From positions 1-55,536 of the forward strand of contig UQOW01000013.1 in the NCBI GenBank assembly GCA_900542805.1: a DNA stretch of 55,536 nt, read 5' to 3'. A program made the translations under genes and the position numbers. The DNA comes from an uncultured Sutterella sp. (lineage in GTDB: Bacteria; Pseudomonadota; Gammaproteobacteria; Burkholderiales; Burkholderiaceae_F). The notes below the pieces were generated by a model. That model was not told where the DNA came from. It searched no databases and saw only the letters and a program-made list of their open reading frames with translations. Position 1 is the stretch's first letter. Each line of letters opens with the position of its first letter. This document shows, in pieces, positions 25,430 through 34,333 of this stretch.

Positions 25430-28069
25430 TTATTTAGCCACAACGTTCACAAGTTTGCCGGTGACGTAAATGACCTTGCGAACCGTCAAGGTTCCGACGA
25501 AACGTTGAATGTCGGGATTGGCAAGAGCCGTTTTCTCGATGGTCTCTCTGTCGGCATCGGCATTGACGAGAATCTGACCGCGCAGTTTGCCGTTCACCTG
25601 GACGACAAGCTTGATTTCATCGGCGACAAGCGCCTTTTCATCAACAGTCGGCCAGGGGGCATCGAGTAGGTCGCAACCGAAAGCGGCGTCAAATCCGAGC
25701 TCGTTCCAGATTGTGGTCGTAATGTGCGGCGCAATCGGATACAGCGTGCGAATCAAAATGCCGAATGCTTCGGAAAGGGCTTTTTTCGACGTCTCATCGT
25801 CGGCAGTAAATCCGTCAATCAGATTCATCATCTTCATTGTGGCGGACACAACGGTGTTGTACTGCATACGGTCAAAGTCTGCCTCGGCCTGCTTTAAGTT
25901 CACATACATGTCGCGGCGGAATTCTTTGACCTTGTGAGAGGCATGCGTAAAGTCAGAGGCTTCTTTCGTCGGATTGAGAACCCTTTGATGCGCATATGCC
26001 CAAGCCCACAGACGGCGCAGGAACCGGTACGTGCCTTCGGCACCCGAGTTGGACCACGCTGCAGACTGATCGGGGGGACCTGCGAACATCACGAACGTCC
26101 GGGCCGTATCGGCACCGAACTTTTTGATGATGTCACCCGGTTCGACGACGTTGTTTTTACTCTTACTCATCTTTTCGATGCCGCCGGACGTGACGGGTTG
26201 CCCGTCGTCGTTGGCAATCACGCGCGAGGGACGACCTTTTTCGTCGTACTCGACCGTGATTTCGTTCGGGTAATACCAGCGCTTATGGCCGTCCGGAAGG
26301 TCACGGTAGAAACACTCGGCCGTGAGCATCCCTTGTGTAAAGAGCCGTGTGAACGGTTCATCGAACTTCACAAGTCCTAAGTCGCGCATGACCTTGGTCC
26401 AGAATCGCGCATAGAGCAGGTGCAACACAGCGTGTTCAATACCGCCGATGTACTGATCCATCGGGCTCCAGTAGTCGTTGCGCTCATCGACCATGGCCGT
26501 TTGGCAATCGGGCGAGCAGTAGCGCATGTAGTACCAGGAGCTATCGACGAAGGTATCCATTGTGTCGGTTTCGCGCCGAGCCGGAGCTCCGCACTTCGGA
26601 CACGTGCAATTGAGGAATTCTTCGCACTTGGTCAGCGGATTGCCCGAGCCATCCGGAACCAGGTTTTCCGGAAGGAGCACAGGAAGGTCCTTTTCCGGAA
26701 CCGGAACGGGACCGCACTTGGGGCAGTGAATAATCGGAATCGGAGTTCCCCAATAACGCTGACGAGAAATACCCCAATCGCGCAGGCGGAATTGCGTTTG
26801 CTTGTGGCCGAGCCCTTTGGAAGAAAGCTCGGCGGCAATCGCATCGATGGCCTCATGTAAGTTCAGACCGTTGAACTTACCGGAATTCACAAGTGTTAAG
26901 GGCAAGGTCTTATCGCCGTACCAATCCTGCCAAGCCTCTTGACTAAAGGTCTTTCCCGGCACTTGGCATGTTTGGACAATCTTGATACCGAACTTCTTGG
27001 CAAAGGCAAAGTCGCGTTCGTCGTGCGCAGGCACGCCCATGACGGCGCCTTCGCCGTAACTCATTAACACGTAGTTGCCGATCCAGACTTCAACGGGCTC
27101 GCCCGTCAAGGGGTGTGTCACGTAAAAGCCCGTGCGAATACCCTTCTTTTCCATGGTCGCCATGTCGGCTTCGGACACGGAACCTTTGGCGCATTCGTCA
27201 CAGAAGGCACGGATTTGCTCGTTGTCACGAGCAATGCGCTTGGCAATCGGATGCTCGGATGCGACGGCAACGAACGTGACGCCCATGAGCGTATCGGCAC
27301 GCGTCGTGTACACATTCAAAAGCTTCTTTTCCCCGTCGAGTTCATAGGGGAAGGAAATGTTCACGCCCGTGCTCTTTCCGATCCAGTGGTGCTGCATGCG
27401 ACGCACCTGATCGGGCCAACCCGTCAGTTTATCTAAGTCCGCCAGCAGTTCGTCGGCGTACTGCGTAATACCGAGGTAGTAGCCCGGAATCTCACGCTTT
27501 TCGACCTTGGCACCGGACCGCCAGCCCTTACCGTCGATAACTTGTTCGTTCGCAAGAACGGTCTTATCGACCGGATCCCAGTTGACAATCTGCGTCTTAC
27601 GGTATGCAATGCCGCGCTCGAGCATCTTTAAGAAAATCCACTGATTCCAGCGGTAGTACTCGGGTTTGCACGTCGTGACTTCGCGCGACCAGTCAAAAGC
27701 TAGACCCAACGGGCGCATCTGCTCTTTCATGTCGGCGATGTTCTTGTAGGTCCACTCCGAAGGAAGAACCTTTTTACTTAAGGCAGCGTTTTCGGCCGGT
27801 AGCCCGAACGAGTCCCAACCCATCGGGGTCATGACGTTGTATCCGATCATGCGGCGGTATCGGTACAAGACATCGTTCAAGGTGTAGTTACGTACGTGTC
27901 CCATGTGGAGCTTACCCGACGGGTAAGGCAACATCGAACAGACGTAGTATTTGGGCTTTTCCTTGCCCTGTCCGTCCAGCGCATGCTCGACGGCGCGGTA
28001 AACGTCCCTTTTGAGCCAGTCCGATTGAACGGCGGCTTCGATTTCTTGAGGTGAATATGTTTCGCGCAT
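25430..28069 (-). CDS. leuS: Leucine--tRNA ligase
   Basis: 879 residues. Class I synthetase with HMGH in PYPSGKLHMGH (residues 55-58) and KMSKSKNN near residue 632, separated by the CP1 editing domain (TTRADTLMGVTF) and a zinc-ribbon-like part (HCPKCG and CTCPKCG). ATG 28069 starts the family-standard MRETYSPQEIE; no strong ribosome site is seen, and 32 more open codons upstream do not look like protein. Divergent from the helicase gene; the 174-base gap must hold both promoters. Confidence 0.96.
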   Translation of the reverse strand: MRETYSPQEIEAAVQSDWLKRDVYRAVEHALDGQGKEKPKYYVCSMLPYPSGKLHMGHVRNYTLNDVLYRYRRMIGYNVMTPMGWDSFGLPAENAALSKKVLPSEWTYKNIADMKEQMRPLGLAFDWSREVTTCKPEYYRWNQWIFLKMLERGIAYRKTQIVNWDPVDKTVLANEQVIDGKGWRSGAKVEKREIPGYYLGITQYADELLADLDKLTGWPDQVRRMQHHWIGKSTGVNISFPYELDGEKKLLNVYTTRADTLMGVTFVAVASEHPIAKRIARDNEQIRAFCDECAKGSVSEADMATMEKKGIRTGFYVTHPLTGEPVEVWIGNYVLMSYGEGAVMGVPAHDERDFAFAKKFGIKIVQTCQVPGKTFSQEAWQDWYGDKTLPLTLVNSGKFNGLNLHEAIDAIAAELSSKGLGHKQTQFRLRDWGISRQRYWGTPIPIIHCPKCGPVPVPEKDLPVLLPENLVPDGSGNPLTKCEEFLNCTCPKCGAPARRETDTMDTFVDSSWYYMRYCSPDCQTAMVDERNDYWSPMDQYIGGIEHAVLHLLYARFWTKVMRDLGLVKFDEPFTRLFTQGMLTAECFYRDLPDGHKRWYYPNEITVEYDEKGRPSRVIANDDGQPVTSGGIEKMSKSKNNVVEPGDIIKKFGADTARTFVMFAGPPDQSAAWSNSGAEGTYRFLRRLWAWAYAHQRVLNPTKEASDFTHASHKVKEFRRDMYVNLKQAEADFDRMQYNTVVSATMKMMNLIDGFTADDETSKKALSEAFGILIRTLYPIAPHITTTIWNELGFDAAFGCDLLDAPWPTVDEKALVADEIKLVVQVNGKLRGQILVNADADRETIEKTALANPDIQRFVGTLTVRKVIYVTGKLVNVVAK

Positions 28070-28243
28070 GATGCGTATATGTATGTTTAGAAACGAAGAA
28101 AAATAAAGATTAAGTATATTCCGCTCTCTATGTTTCTTCCTAGGGTGTATGCCGTAGTTTCCCAAACAACGGTGAAACTATCCGACCGAAACTTTCCGTG
28201 AGGCTCTCTGTAGAATCTGTCCGACTTTTTCCTTTTTGTTGTT

Positions 28244-30511
28244 ATGAATCTTCTTGAATCCCTCAATCCCAAGCAGCGCGAGGCCGTAGAGCTTCCTGCC
28301 GAACACGCCCTGATTCTTGCCGGTGCCGGCTCCGGTAAAACCCGAGTTTTAACAACGCGTATCGCCTGGCTTTTATCCAACTCAAAAGCCTATCCGAGTC
28401 AGATTTTGGCCGTCACTTTTACCAACAAGGCGGCCCGAGAAATGAAGACACGTCTTGAGGCGATGCTCGGAACCGATATCAGTAGTATGTGGGTCGGGAC
28501 GTTTCACGCCATTGCGCATCGCCTGCTACGAGCACATGCTGCGGAGGCGGGCTTGCCCAAGACCTTTCAAATCATCGACCAGTCCGATCAGCTTTCTCTC
28601 ATTAAACGCGTGATGAAAGAGGCCGGAATCAATCCCGATGAAAACGAGCCTAAGAGTGTTCAGGCGGCAATCAATCACGCCAAGGAGCGGGGATTACGGG
28701 CCTCGGACATTTCCGCCGGGTTCGGAAAAAACGAAGTGCTCAGAGGAATTTATGCGGCCTATGAGGGTCGGTGTCGGCGCGAAGGCTTGGTGGACTTTGC
28801 CGAACTGCTTTTGGCGTGCGTGGAACTACTGGAGAAAAATCCGCTGCTTCGCGAGCACTATGCCAAGCGCTTTAAGTTCATTCTCGTCGATGAGTTTCAG
28901 GATACCAATGCCTTGCAGTACCGCTGGATTCAGGTTTTGTCGCACCCGAGTGAACACACAAGTGCCGTCTTTTGTGTCGGCGATGACGACCAGTCCATTT
29001 ATGCCTTCCGAGGAGCTCGGGTCGGAAATATGGCTGATTTTGTGCGCGAGTACCAGGTCAAACACATCGTCAAGCTCGAGCAAAACTACCGCTCGACCTC
29101 GCACATTCTCAATGCCGCCAATGCCGTTATTTCCCACAATAAGGACCGCATGGGAAAAAACTTATGGACCAGTGCGGGAAAGGGCGACCCCGTGGCCTTG
29201 TATCACGCCGGCGATGATCGCGAGGAAGCACTCAGTGTGGTTCAGGAAATCATGAGCCGCCACAGGTCGGGGGCTCGGTATTCGGATTGCGCCGTTTTGT
29301 ATCGCAACAATGCTCAGTCGCGCATCATAGAACAGTATCTGACGGTCAATGCCGTTCCGTATCGAATCTACGGCGGACTGCGCTTTTTCGATCGCCAGGA
29401 AGTCAAGGACGTGATGGCGTATTTGCGCCTTTTAGTCAATCCCGATGACGTGAGTTTCCAGCGCGTCATCAATCAGCCGCCGCGCGGCATCGGACAAACG
29501 ACGATTGCCCGAATCGCCGACCGTGCGAAAGCGACCGATACCGGGTTGTGGCAGGCATTGGTTTCGGGCCTGGCCGAATCGACCGAAGCCGGGTTGACGC
29601 GCGCTGCCGGATTCGTTCACTTAATCGAAGACATCAAACGTAAGTGCGCGATACTGCCTTTGGAAAAGGTCGTTGCTACGGTCATCCAAGATTCCGGTTT
29701 GAAGGATTATTACAGCCGGGTGCAGGATAAAGATATCCGCCTGGAAAACCTTTCGGAACTGGTCAGTGCCGCCTCTTCTTTTTGCCAGGAAAACGATATC
29801 GCACCGGAGGAAAGCGCTGTGCGTGTAATGCCCGGATCGGAAATGTCCCCCTTAGACGGATTTATCGCGCAGGCGGTTTTGGAAAGCGATGCACAAGGCG
29901 ATGCCAAAGTCGGCGATGCCGTGCAATTGATGACGGTGCATTCGAGCAAAGGTCTTGAATTTAATACGGTGTTTTTAACGGGCTTAGAAGACGGCCTCTT
30001 TCCGCATCCGGCTAAAGACCATGAGGACGCCGAGCGAGCTAATGATGAGGAGCGTCGTCTGCTTTACGTTGCCATGACTCGAGCGCGCAAATACCTTCGC
30101 ATCAGTTGGTGCGAACAACGTCGTCTTTACGGAGATTTGCGTTTGACGGGCGCATCATCCTTTCTGAAGGAAATTCCCGAGACTGAGACGCAACGTATTC
30201 GAAGTCGATATGATGCCTTGTGTTGCGTGACAAGCAGGGAATCTTCTCGGTATGGCTCGGACACCTCGTGGCGTAATGCGCCGCGACAGCCCATCTGCGA
30301 TAGCGCGTTTATCTCAGGCAGTCGCGCGCCCGAGTTCAATCCGTGGAATTTTTTCCCGGGCGACAAGGTCAGGCACCGCAAATTCGGCGTCGGAACCGTC
30401 TTAAAGTTAGTCAATGCACAAAGCAAAACCGCCGCCAGTGCTTGGGTACAGTTCTCGTGCGGACGCAAGGAATTGCTTCTGATGGTCGCTAAACTTGAAA
30501 AAGTGAGCTAA
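28244..30511 (+). CDS. uvrD: UvrD/PcrA-type DNA helicase
   Basis: 755 residues. Superfamily 1A 3-prime to 5-prime helicase used in nucleotide excision and mismatch repair. Walker A AGAGSGKT (residues 26-33), VTFTNKAA, Walker B LVDEFQDTN, QNYRSTSHIL and the motif MTVHSSKGLEFNTVF. The C-terminus (about residues 700-755, FFPGDKVRHRKFGVGTVLKL) is the Tudor-like domain of UvrD/PcrA, which separates it from Rep. Single gene with the start at 28244 after TTTTTGTT; no good ribosome site is seen. Confidence 0.93.
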   Translation: MNLLESLNPKQREAVELPAEHALILAGAGSGKTRVLTTRIAWLLSNSKAYPSQILAVTFTNKAAREMKTRLEAMLGTDISSMWVGTFHAIAHRLLRAHAAEAGLPKTFQIIDQSDQLSLIKRVMKEAGINPDENEPKSVQAAINHAKERGLRASDISAGFGKNEVLRGIYAAYEGRCRREGLVDFAELLLACVELLEKNPLLREHYAKRFKFILVDEFQDTNALQYRWIQVLSHPSEHTSAVFCVGDDDQSIYAFRGARVGNMADFVREYQVKHIVKLEQNYRSTSHILNAANAVISHNKDRMGKNLWTSAGKGDPVALYHAGDDREEALSVVQEIMSRHRSGARYSDCAVLYRNNAQSRIIEQYLTVNAVPYRIYGGLRFFDRQEVKDVMAYLRLLVNPDDVSFQRVINQPPRGIGQTTIARIADRAKATDTGLWQALVSGLAESTEAGLTRAAGFVHLIEDIKRKCAILPLEKVVATVIQDSGLKDYYSRVQDKDIRLENLSELVSAASSFCQENDIAPEESAVRVMPGSEMSPLDGFIAQAVLESDAQGDAKVGDAVQLMTVHSSKGLEFNTVFLTGLEDGLFPHPAKDHEDAERANDEERRLLYVAMTRARKYLRISWCEQRRLYGDLRLTGASSFLKEIPETETQRIRSRYDALCCVTSRESSRYGSDTSWRNAPRQPICDSAFISGSRAPEFNPWNFFPGDKVRHRKFGVGTVLKLVNAQSKTAASAWVQFSCGRKELLLMVAKLEKVS

Positions 30512-30604
30512 GCGGCTCCATTGATTCGTTCACCTTTATCATGGCAATAGTCCATATTAATTGAGTTTTTGTTTACAATAGCAAAAAACAAATAAGGAGT
30601 CACT

Positions 30605-30787
30605 ATGAACGAAAAAAAGACGGATACGGTTGTCTTAGACAATTCCGAGCGTCAACCCTGTGAGGTTTGGACGCGTGTGATGGGGTATCATCGCCCTGTT
30701 CAGTCATTCAATGTCGGGAAGAAAGGCGAATTTGCCGAACGCAAGTATTTCCAAGAAAGCAAATGCGGTCTGAATTCCTGCAAGTAA
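30605..30787 (+). CDS. Small NrdD C-terminal-like protein
   Basis: 60 residues, no signal peptide. The core CEVWTRVMGYHRPVQSFN followed by GKKGEFAERKYF matches the C-terminal end of anaerobic ribonucleotide reductase (NrdD), where RxxGY and NxGKxxE surround the glycyl-radical and zinc-ligand region. Only this tail is present: there is no catalytic barrel, and the usual CPxC zinc knuckles are absent apart from one Cys upstream and two near the end (CGLNSC). Such stand-alone proteins are usually annotated as NrdD, but this cannot be the reductase. ATG has AAGGAG at 7 nt. A TACAAT box lies in the AT-rich region just upstream. Rubrerythrin follows at 22 nt, so the pair is probably one oxygen-response operon. 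Confidence 0.8.
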   Translation: MNEKKTDTVVLDNSERQPCEVWTRVMGYHRPVQSFNVGKKGEFAERKYFQESKCGLNSCK

Positions 30788-30809
30788 AACTATTTCTGAG
30801 GAGTCCGAA

Positions 30810-31346
30810 ATGAAATCATTGAAGGGAACACAAACTGAGAAGAATCTGCAAACGGCTTTTGCCGGAGAGTCTCAGGCGCGTAACAAGTACACATACTTTG
30901 CCGGCGTGGCCAGAAAAGAGGGCTATCAGCAGATTGCGGCGCTTTTTGAAGAAACCGCCGCTAATGAAAAAGAACACGCAGCGATTTGGTTTAAGGCTTT
31001 GGGCGGAATCGGGTCGACCGAAGAAAACCTCAAGGCGGCTGCAAGCGGCGAAAACTACGAATGGACCGACATGTACGACGGCTTTGCCAAGACGGCCGAC
31101 GAGGAAGGTTTCCCGGAACTTGCGGCGCGTTTCCGTGCCGTGGCTGCCATTGAAAAGGCCCATGAAGAGCGGTATCTGAAACTTCTGAATAATGTTCAGA
31201 TGAAGCGTGTTTTCGAAAAGAGCGAAGAAGTGATGTGGCAATGCCGCGAATGCGGTCACCTCGTGATGGGTAAGAAAGCCCCGCTCGTTTGCCCGGTTTG
31301 CAGTCATGCCCAAGCTTGGCAGCAGGTTCGCGCGGAAAACTACTAA
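30810..31346 (+). CDS. Rubrerythrin
   Basis: 178 residues. Non-haem diiron peroxidase that detoxifies hydrogen peroxide in anaerobes. Four-helix diiron domain with Glu20, Glu53 and His56 (ETAANEKEHA) and the second EKAHEERY ligand motif; C-terminal rubredoxin-like [Fe(SCys)4] domain with CRECG and CPVC. Ribosome site GAGGAG before ATG 30810. It supports an anaerobic or microaerophilic lifestyle. Confidence 0.96.
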   Translation: MKSLKGTQTEKNLQTAFAGESQARNKYTYFAGVARKEGYQQIAALFEETAANEKEHAAIWFKALGGIGSTEENLKAAASGENYEWTDMYDGFAKTADEEGFPELAARFRAVAAIEKAHEERYLKLLNNVQMKRVFEKSEEVMWQCRECGHLVMGKKAPLVCPVCSHAQAWQQVRAENY

Positions 31347-31377
31347 TTGAGTTTTCGGAGTGCTTGTAGCAACTCCG

Positions 31378-31427
31378 ACGCGACGCACCCGGTGTTGTTT
31401 TGCCGGGAACGCGTCGCGTTTTTTTTG
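31378..31427 (+). terminator. Rho-independent terminator after rubrerythrin
   Basis: ACGCGACGC (31378-31386) pairs with GCGTCGCGT (31411-31419), with an inner CCCGG/CCGGG stem, followed by eight T. Confidence 0.88.
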
Positions 31428-31434
31428 AAAAAAA

Positions 31435-31456
31435 GAGGTCGGATTATTCCGACCTC
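31435..31456 (-). terminator. Terminator of the 50-residue minus-strand gene
   Basis: Perfect 9-bp stem GAGGTCGGA (31435-31443) / TCCGACCTC (31448-31456), loop TTAT. On the minus strand seven T follow directly. It sits 16 bases past the stop of the small gene. Confidence 0.75.
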
Positions 31457-31471
31457 TCACGCACGTTAGTT

Positions 31472-31624
31472 TTATTTTTTTTCGTGCGTTAAGTGCAAGG
31501 CTTGCAGTAAGTTCTCGACGGTATGTTCGAGGGCTGAAAACTTATGGCACTGTTTTTCTGTGGGTTCTTTGATCTTGTTGTCCTGAATTTCGGACTCCTC
31601 GACCAAACTCATAATGACACACAT
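31472..31624 (-). CDS. Hypothetical 50-residue protein
   Basis: Starts MCVIMSLVEESEIQ and ends LQALHLTHEKK. Acidic first half, predicted helix in the second (FSALEHTVENLLQALHL). Two cysteines and four histidines, including a CH pair at 26-27; no signal peptide or membrane segment. The ribosome site GGGGAG is 8 nt before ATG 31624, and a clean terminator lies just after the stop. No family recognised. Divergent from rmlA, with 205 bases between the starts. Confidence 0.65.
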   Translation of the reverse strand: MCVIMSLVEESEIQDNKIKEPTEKQCHKFSALEHTVENLLQALHLTHEKK

Positions 31625-31659
31625 ATGGTTCACTCCCCTTGTTTTTCTTTTTTATTATC

Positions 31660-31752
31660 AAAACGAATGGTCGCGCATCATACACGCTTTCGGTCTGGAA
31701 AACCAGAGCTTTTCCGTCCAGTCGTCTCTGCTTCGTTGCTATCATTCGTTTT
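31660..31752. promoter_or_regulatory. Inverted repeat between the 50-residue gene and rmlA
   Basis: Exact 10-bp repeat AAAACGAATG (31660-31669) and CATTCGTTTT (31743-31752), with 73 bases between. It spans the divergent promoter zone, so it could be a pair of operator half-sites or a leader stem for rmlA. No protein is known to bind it. Confidence 0.4.
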
Positions 31753-31829
31753 CGGGCCGGTGCACCGTTTCGGGCGGAGCTTTTCTCCCGCTGTGCTCGC
31801 CCCTTTCTTACGCTTTAAGGACAGTTGCC

Positions 31830-32717
31830 GTGAAGGGAATAATTTTGGCCGGCGGGGCGGGAACACGCCTTTATCCGCTAACGCTCGTGACGAGTAAGCA
31901 ACTATTGCCCGTGTACGATAAGCCGATGATTTTTTATCCGCTCAGCACGTTGATGCTTTCCGGAATTCGGGAAATTCTGGTGATTTCCACGCCCTCGGAT
32001 TTGCCGAATTTCGAGCGACTGCTCGGAGACGGTTCTCAGTTCGGATTAAAACTGTCTTATAAGGTTCAGCCGCATCCGGACGGCCTGGCACAGGCCTTTA
32101 TCCTCGGCCGGGAATTTATCGGAGACGATGCGTGCGCCATGGTTTTGGGTGACAACATCTTTTACGGACACGGGTTTGTTAAGGCGTTGCGGCATGCTGC
32201 CGACAATGCAGCGGCGGAGAATCGTGCCACGGTTTTCGGCTATTACGTCAAAGATCCGGAACGCTTCGGTGTCGTGGAGTTCAATGAGAACTGGAAGGCT
32301 CTTTCCATTGAGGAAAAACCCGCTAAGCCTCGGAGTAACTATGCCGTAACGGGGCTTTATTTTTATCCGAAGGGTGTCTCGGAGATGGCCGATGCCGTCA
32401 CGCCTTCAGAGCGAGGCGAGCTTGAGATTACTACATTAAATGCGTTTTACCTTAAGCAAGGGCGGCTTGACGTGCAGCTTCTCGGACGAGGATTTGCTTG
32501 GCTTGATACGGGTACGATGGAAAGTTTAGCGGCAGCCTCCGAATACATCCGCATTGTCCAAGATCGTCAGGGTGTGGAAATTTCCGCTCCCGAGGAAATT
32601 GCGTTCAAAAACGGTTGGATTGATAAGAACGAGTTATTGGCGGCGGCCGACCGGTACGGAAAATCTCCCTATGGAGCTCATTTAAGAAACGTAGCACAGG
32701 GAAAGTTAAGTTATTAA
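31830..32717 (+). CDS. rmlA: Glucose-1-phosphate thymidylyltransferase
   Basis: 295 residues. First step of dTDP-L-rhamnose synthesis, joining dTTP and glucose-1-phosphate. GIILAGGAGTRLYPLT, the conserved lysine in TSKQLLPVYDKPM, and VLGDNIFYGHGF are intact. The GTG at 31830 is used because AAGG lies 9 nt upstream and the encoded protein then matches RmlA in length; the frame is open to 31614 but that stretch is not family sequence. First gene of rmlACBD. Confidence 0.96.
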   Translation: MKGIILAGGAGTRLYPLTLVTSKQLLPVYDKPMIFYPLSTLMLSGIREILVISTPSDLPNFERLLGDGSQFGLKLSYKVQPHPDGLAQAFILGREFIGDDACAMVLGDNIFYGHGFVKALRHAADNAAAENRATVFGYYVKDPERFGVVEFNENWKALSIEEKPAKPRSNYAVTGLYFYPKGVSEMADAVTPSERGELEITTLNAFYLKQGRLDVQLLGRGFAWLDTGTMESLAAASEYIRIVQDRQGVEISAPEEIAFKNGWIDKNELLAAADRYGKSPYGAHLRNVAQGKLSY

Positions 32718-32740
32718 TTTAGAGGGCATCGGTCAGTACT

Positions 32741-33298
32741 ATGGGTCATTTTCATGTTACGAAAACGCCGATTGAAGGCGTTCTTATCCTGGAAGCGAAA
32801 AAGTTCGGTGACGCGCGCGGGTACTTTATGGAAACGTATAACGAAGCCGATTTCAAACAACTCGGCATCACCAATATCTTCGTGCAGGACAATCAGTCTT
32901 CATCCGTTCGAGGAGTTTTGCGCGGACTTCACTTTCAAAAAGAGCACCCGCAGGCCAAACTCGTCCGTGTTTTATCCGGCGAAGTGTTCGACGTGGCCGT
33001 GGACTTAAGAAAGGAATCGGCGACGTACGGTCGTTATGTTGCCGTGACACTGTCGGCGGACAATAATCGGCAGCTTTATATCCCCCGTGGATTTGCACAC
33101 GGGTTTTTGGTCTTAAGCGAGACGGCTGAATTCGCCTACAAATGTGATGACTTTTATCACCCGGAAGACGAGGGCGGAATTTGCTGGAACGATCCGACGA
33201 TTGCCGTTCGGTGGCCCGATGTTCAAAGCCTTGTTTTAAGCGAGAAGGACAAAAAGCATCCGACACTCAAGGAATGCCGCATGGAGTTTGATCTATGA
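32741..33298 (+). CDS. rmlC: dTDP-4-dehydrorhamnose 3,5-epimerase
   Basis: 185 residues, cupin-fold epimerase. RGLHFQ has the catalytic base His64, and FAYKCDDFYHPEDEGG has the catalytic tyrosine Tyr139. 23 nt after rmlA; its stop overlaps the rmlB start (ATGA). Confidence 0.96.
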   Translation: MGHFHVTKTPIEGVLILEAKKFGDARGYFMETYNEADFKQLGITNIFVQDNQSSSVRGVLRGLHFQKEHPQAKLVRVLSGEVFDVAVDLRKESATYGRYVAVTLSADNNRQLYIPRGFAHGFLVLSETAEFAYKCDDFYHPEDEGGICWNDPTIAVRWPDVQSLVLSEKDKKHPTLKECRMEFDL

Positions 33299-34323
33299 AC
33301 GTATTTGTGACGGGAGGAGCCGGTTTTATCGGCTCGAACTTTATTTATCACTGGCTTGACAAGTACCCCGAGGATCGTGTCGTCTGTATAGATAAGCTCA
33401 CGTATGCGGGCAATCTATCGACGCTGGAGCGGGCTCTAAAGAATCCGAACTTTCGCTTTTGTAAGATGGATATTTGCGATCGCAAAGCCGTTTACGAACT
33501 CTTTGAGCAAGAGCACCCCGATGCGGTCGTGAACTTTGCCGCCGAAAGTCACGTCGACCGCTCTATTGAAAATCCGGAAGTGTTTTTGCAAACCAACATT
33601 CTCGGCACGGCTTGCCTGATGGATGCCTGTCGCAAATACGGTATCGGACGCTATCACCAGGTGTCGACCGATGAGGTCTACGGAGATCTTCCGCTTAATC
33701 GCCCAGACTTGCTTTTTACGGAAACAACACCGCTTCATACGAGTTCGCCTTACAGTAGCTCGAAGGCAGGAGCCGACCTTTTAGTTCTTGCATACCACCG
33801 CACCTATGATTTGCCGGTCACGATTACACGGTGCTCGAACAACTACGGTCCGTATCACTTCCCGGAAAAACTCATTCCGCTCATGATTATCAACGCATTG
33901 GCCGATAAACCCCTTCCGGTGTACGGCGAAGGTCTGAATGTGCGCGATTGGCTGTATGTCGAGGATCATTGCAAAGCGATTGATGCCGTAGTCCATAACG
34001 GACGAGTCGGGGAGATTTACAACGTCGGCGGGCATAACGAAATGCGCAACATCGATATCGTCCGTCTGATTTGTCGAGAACTCGGAAAGCCCGAATCGCT
34101 GATTCGTCATGTTCAGGACCGCAAAGGACACGACAGGCGCTATGCCATCGATCCGACGAAAATTCACAGCGAACTCGGTTGGATGCCGAAAACACGGTTT
34201 GCCGACGGCATCAAAAAAACCATTCAGTGGTATCTTGACAATCGTCCGTGGTGGGAGAAAATCGTCTCGGGTGAGTACCGCTCATATTACGAGAAAATGT
34301 ACGGCCATCGCGCCGTTTTGTAA
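33295..34323 (+). CDS. rmlB: dTDP-glucose 4,6-dehydratase
   Basis: 342 residues, extended short-chain dehydrogenase. NAD motif TGGAGFIGS (residues 6-14), the dehydratase triad TDE at 125-127, and YSSSK with Tyr153 and Lys157. Removes water to form dTDP-4-keto-6-deoxyglucose. Overlaps rmlC by 4 nt. Confidence 0.96.
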   Translation: MNVFVTGGAGFIGSNFIYHWLDKYPEDRVVCIDKLTYAGNLSTLERALKNPNFRFCKMDICDRKAVYELFEQEHPDAVVNFAAESHVDRSIENPEVFLQTNILGTACLMDACRKYGIGRYHQVSTDEVYGDLPLNRPDLLFTETTPLHTSSPYSSSKAGADLLVLAYHRTYDLPVTITRCSNNYGPYHFPEKLIPLMIINALADKPLPVYGEGLNVRDWLYVEDHCKAIDAVVHNGRVGEIYNVGGHNEMRNIDIVRLICRELGKPESLIRHVQDRKGHDRRYAIDPTKIHSELGWMPKTRFADGIKKTIQWYLDNRPWWEKIVSGEYRSYYEKMYGHRAVL

Positions 34324-34333
34324 GGAGCAGGTC

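Noticed and set aside
31614..31829. Upstream extension of rmlA
   Set aside because: The added 72 residues are not part of the RmlA family; GTG 31830 fits the family start.
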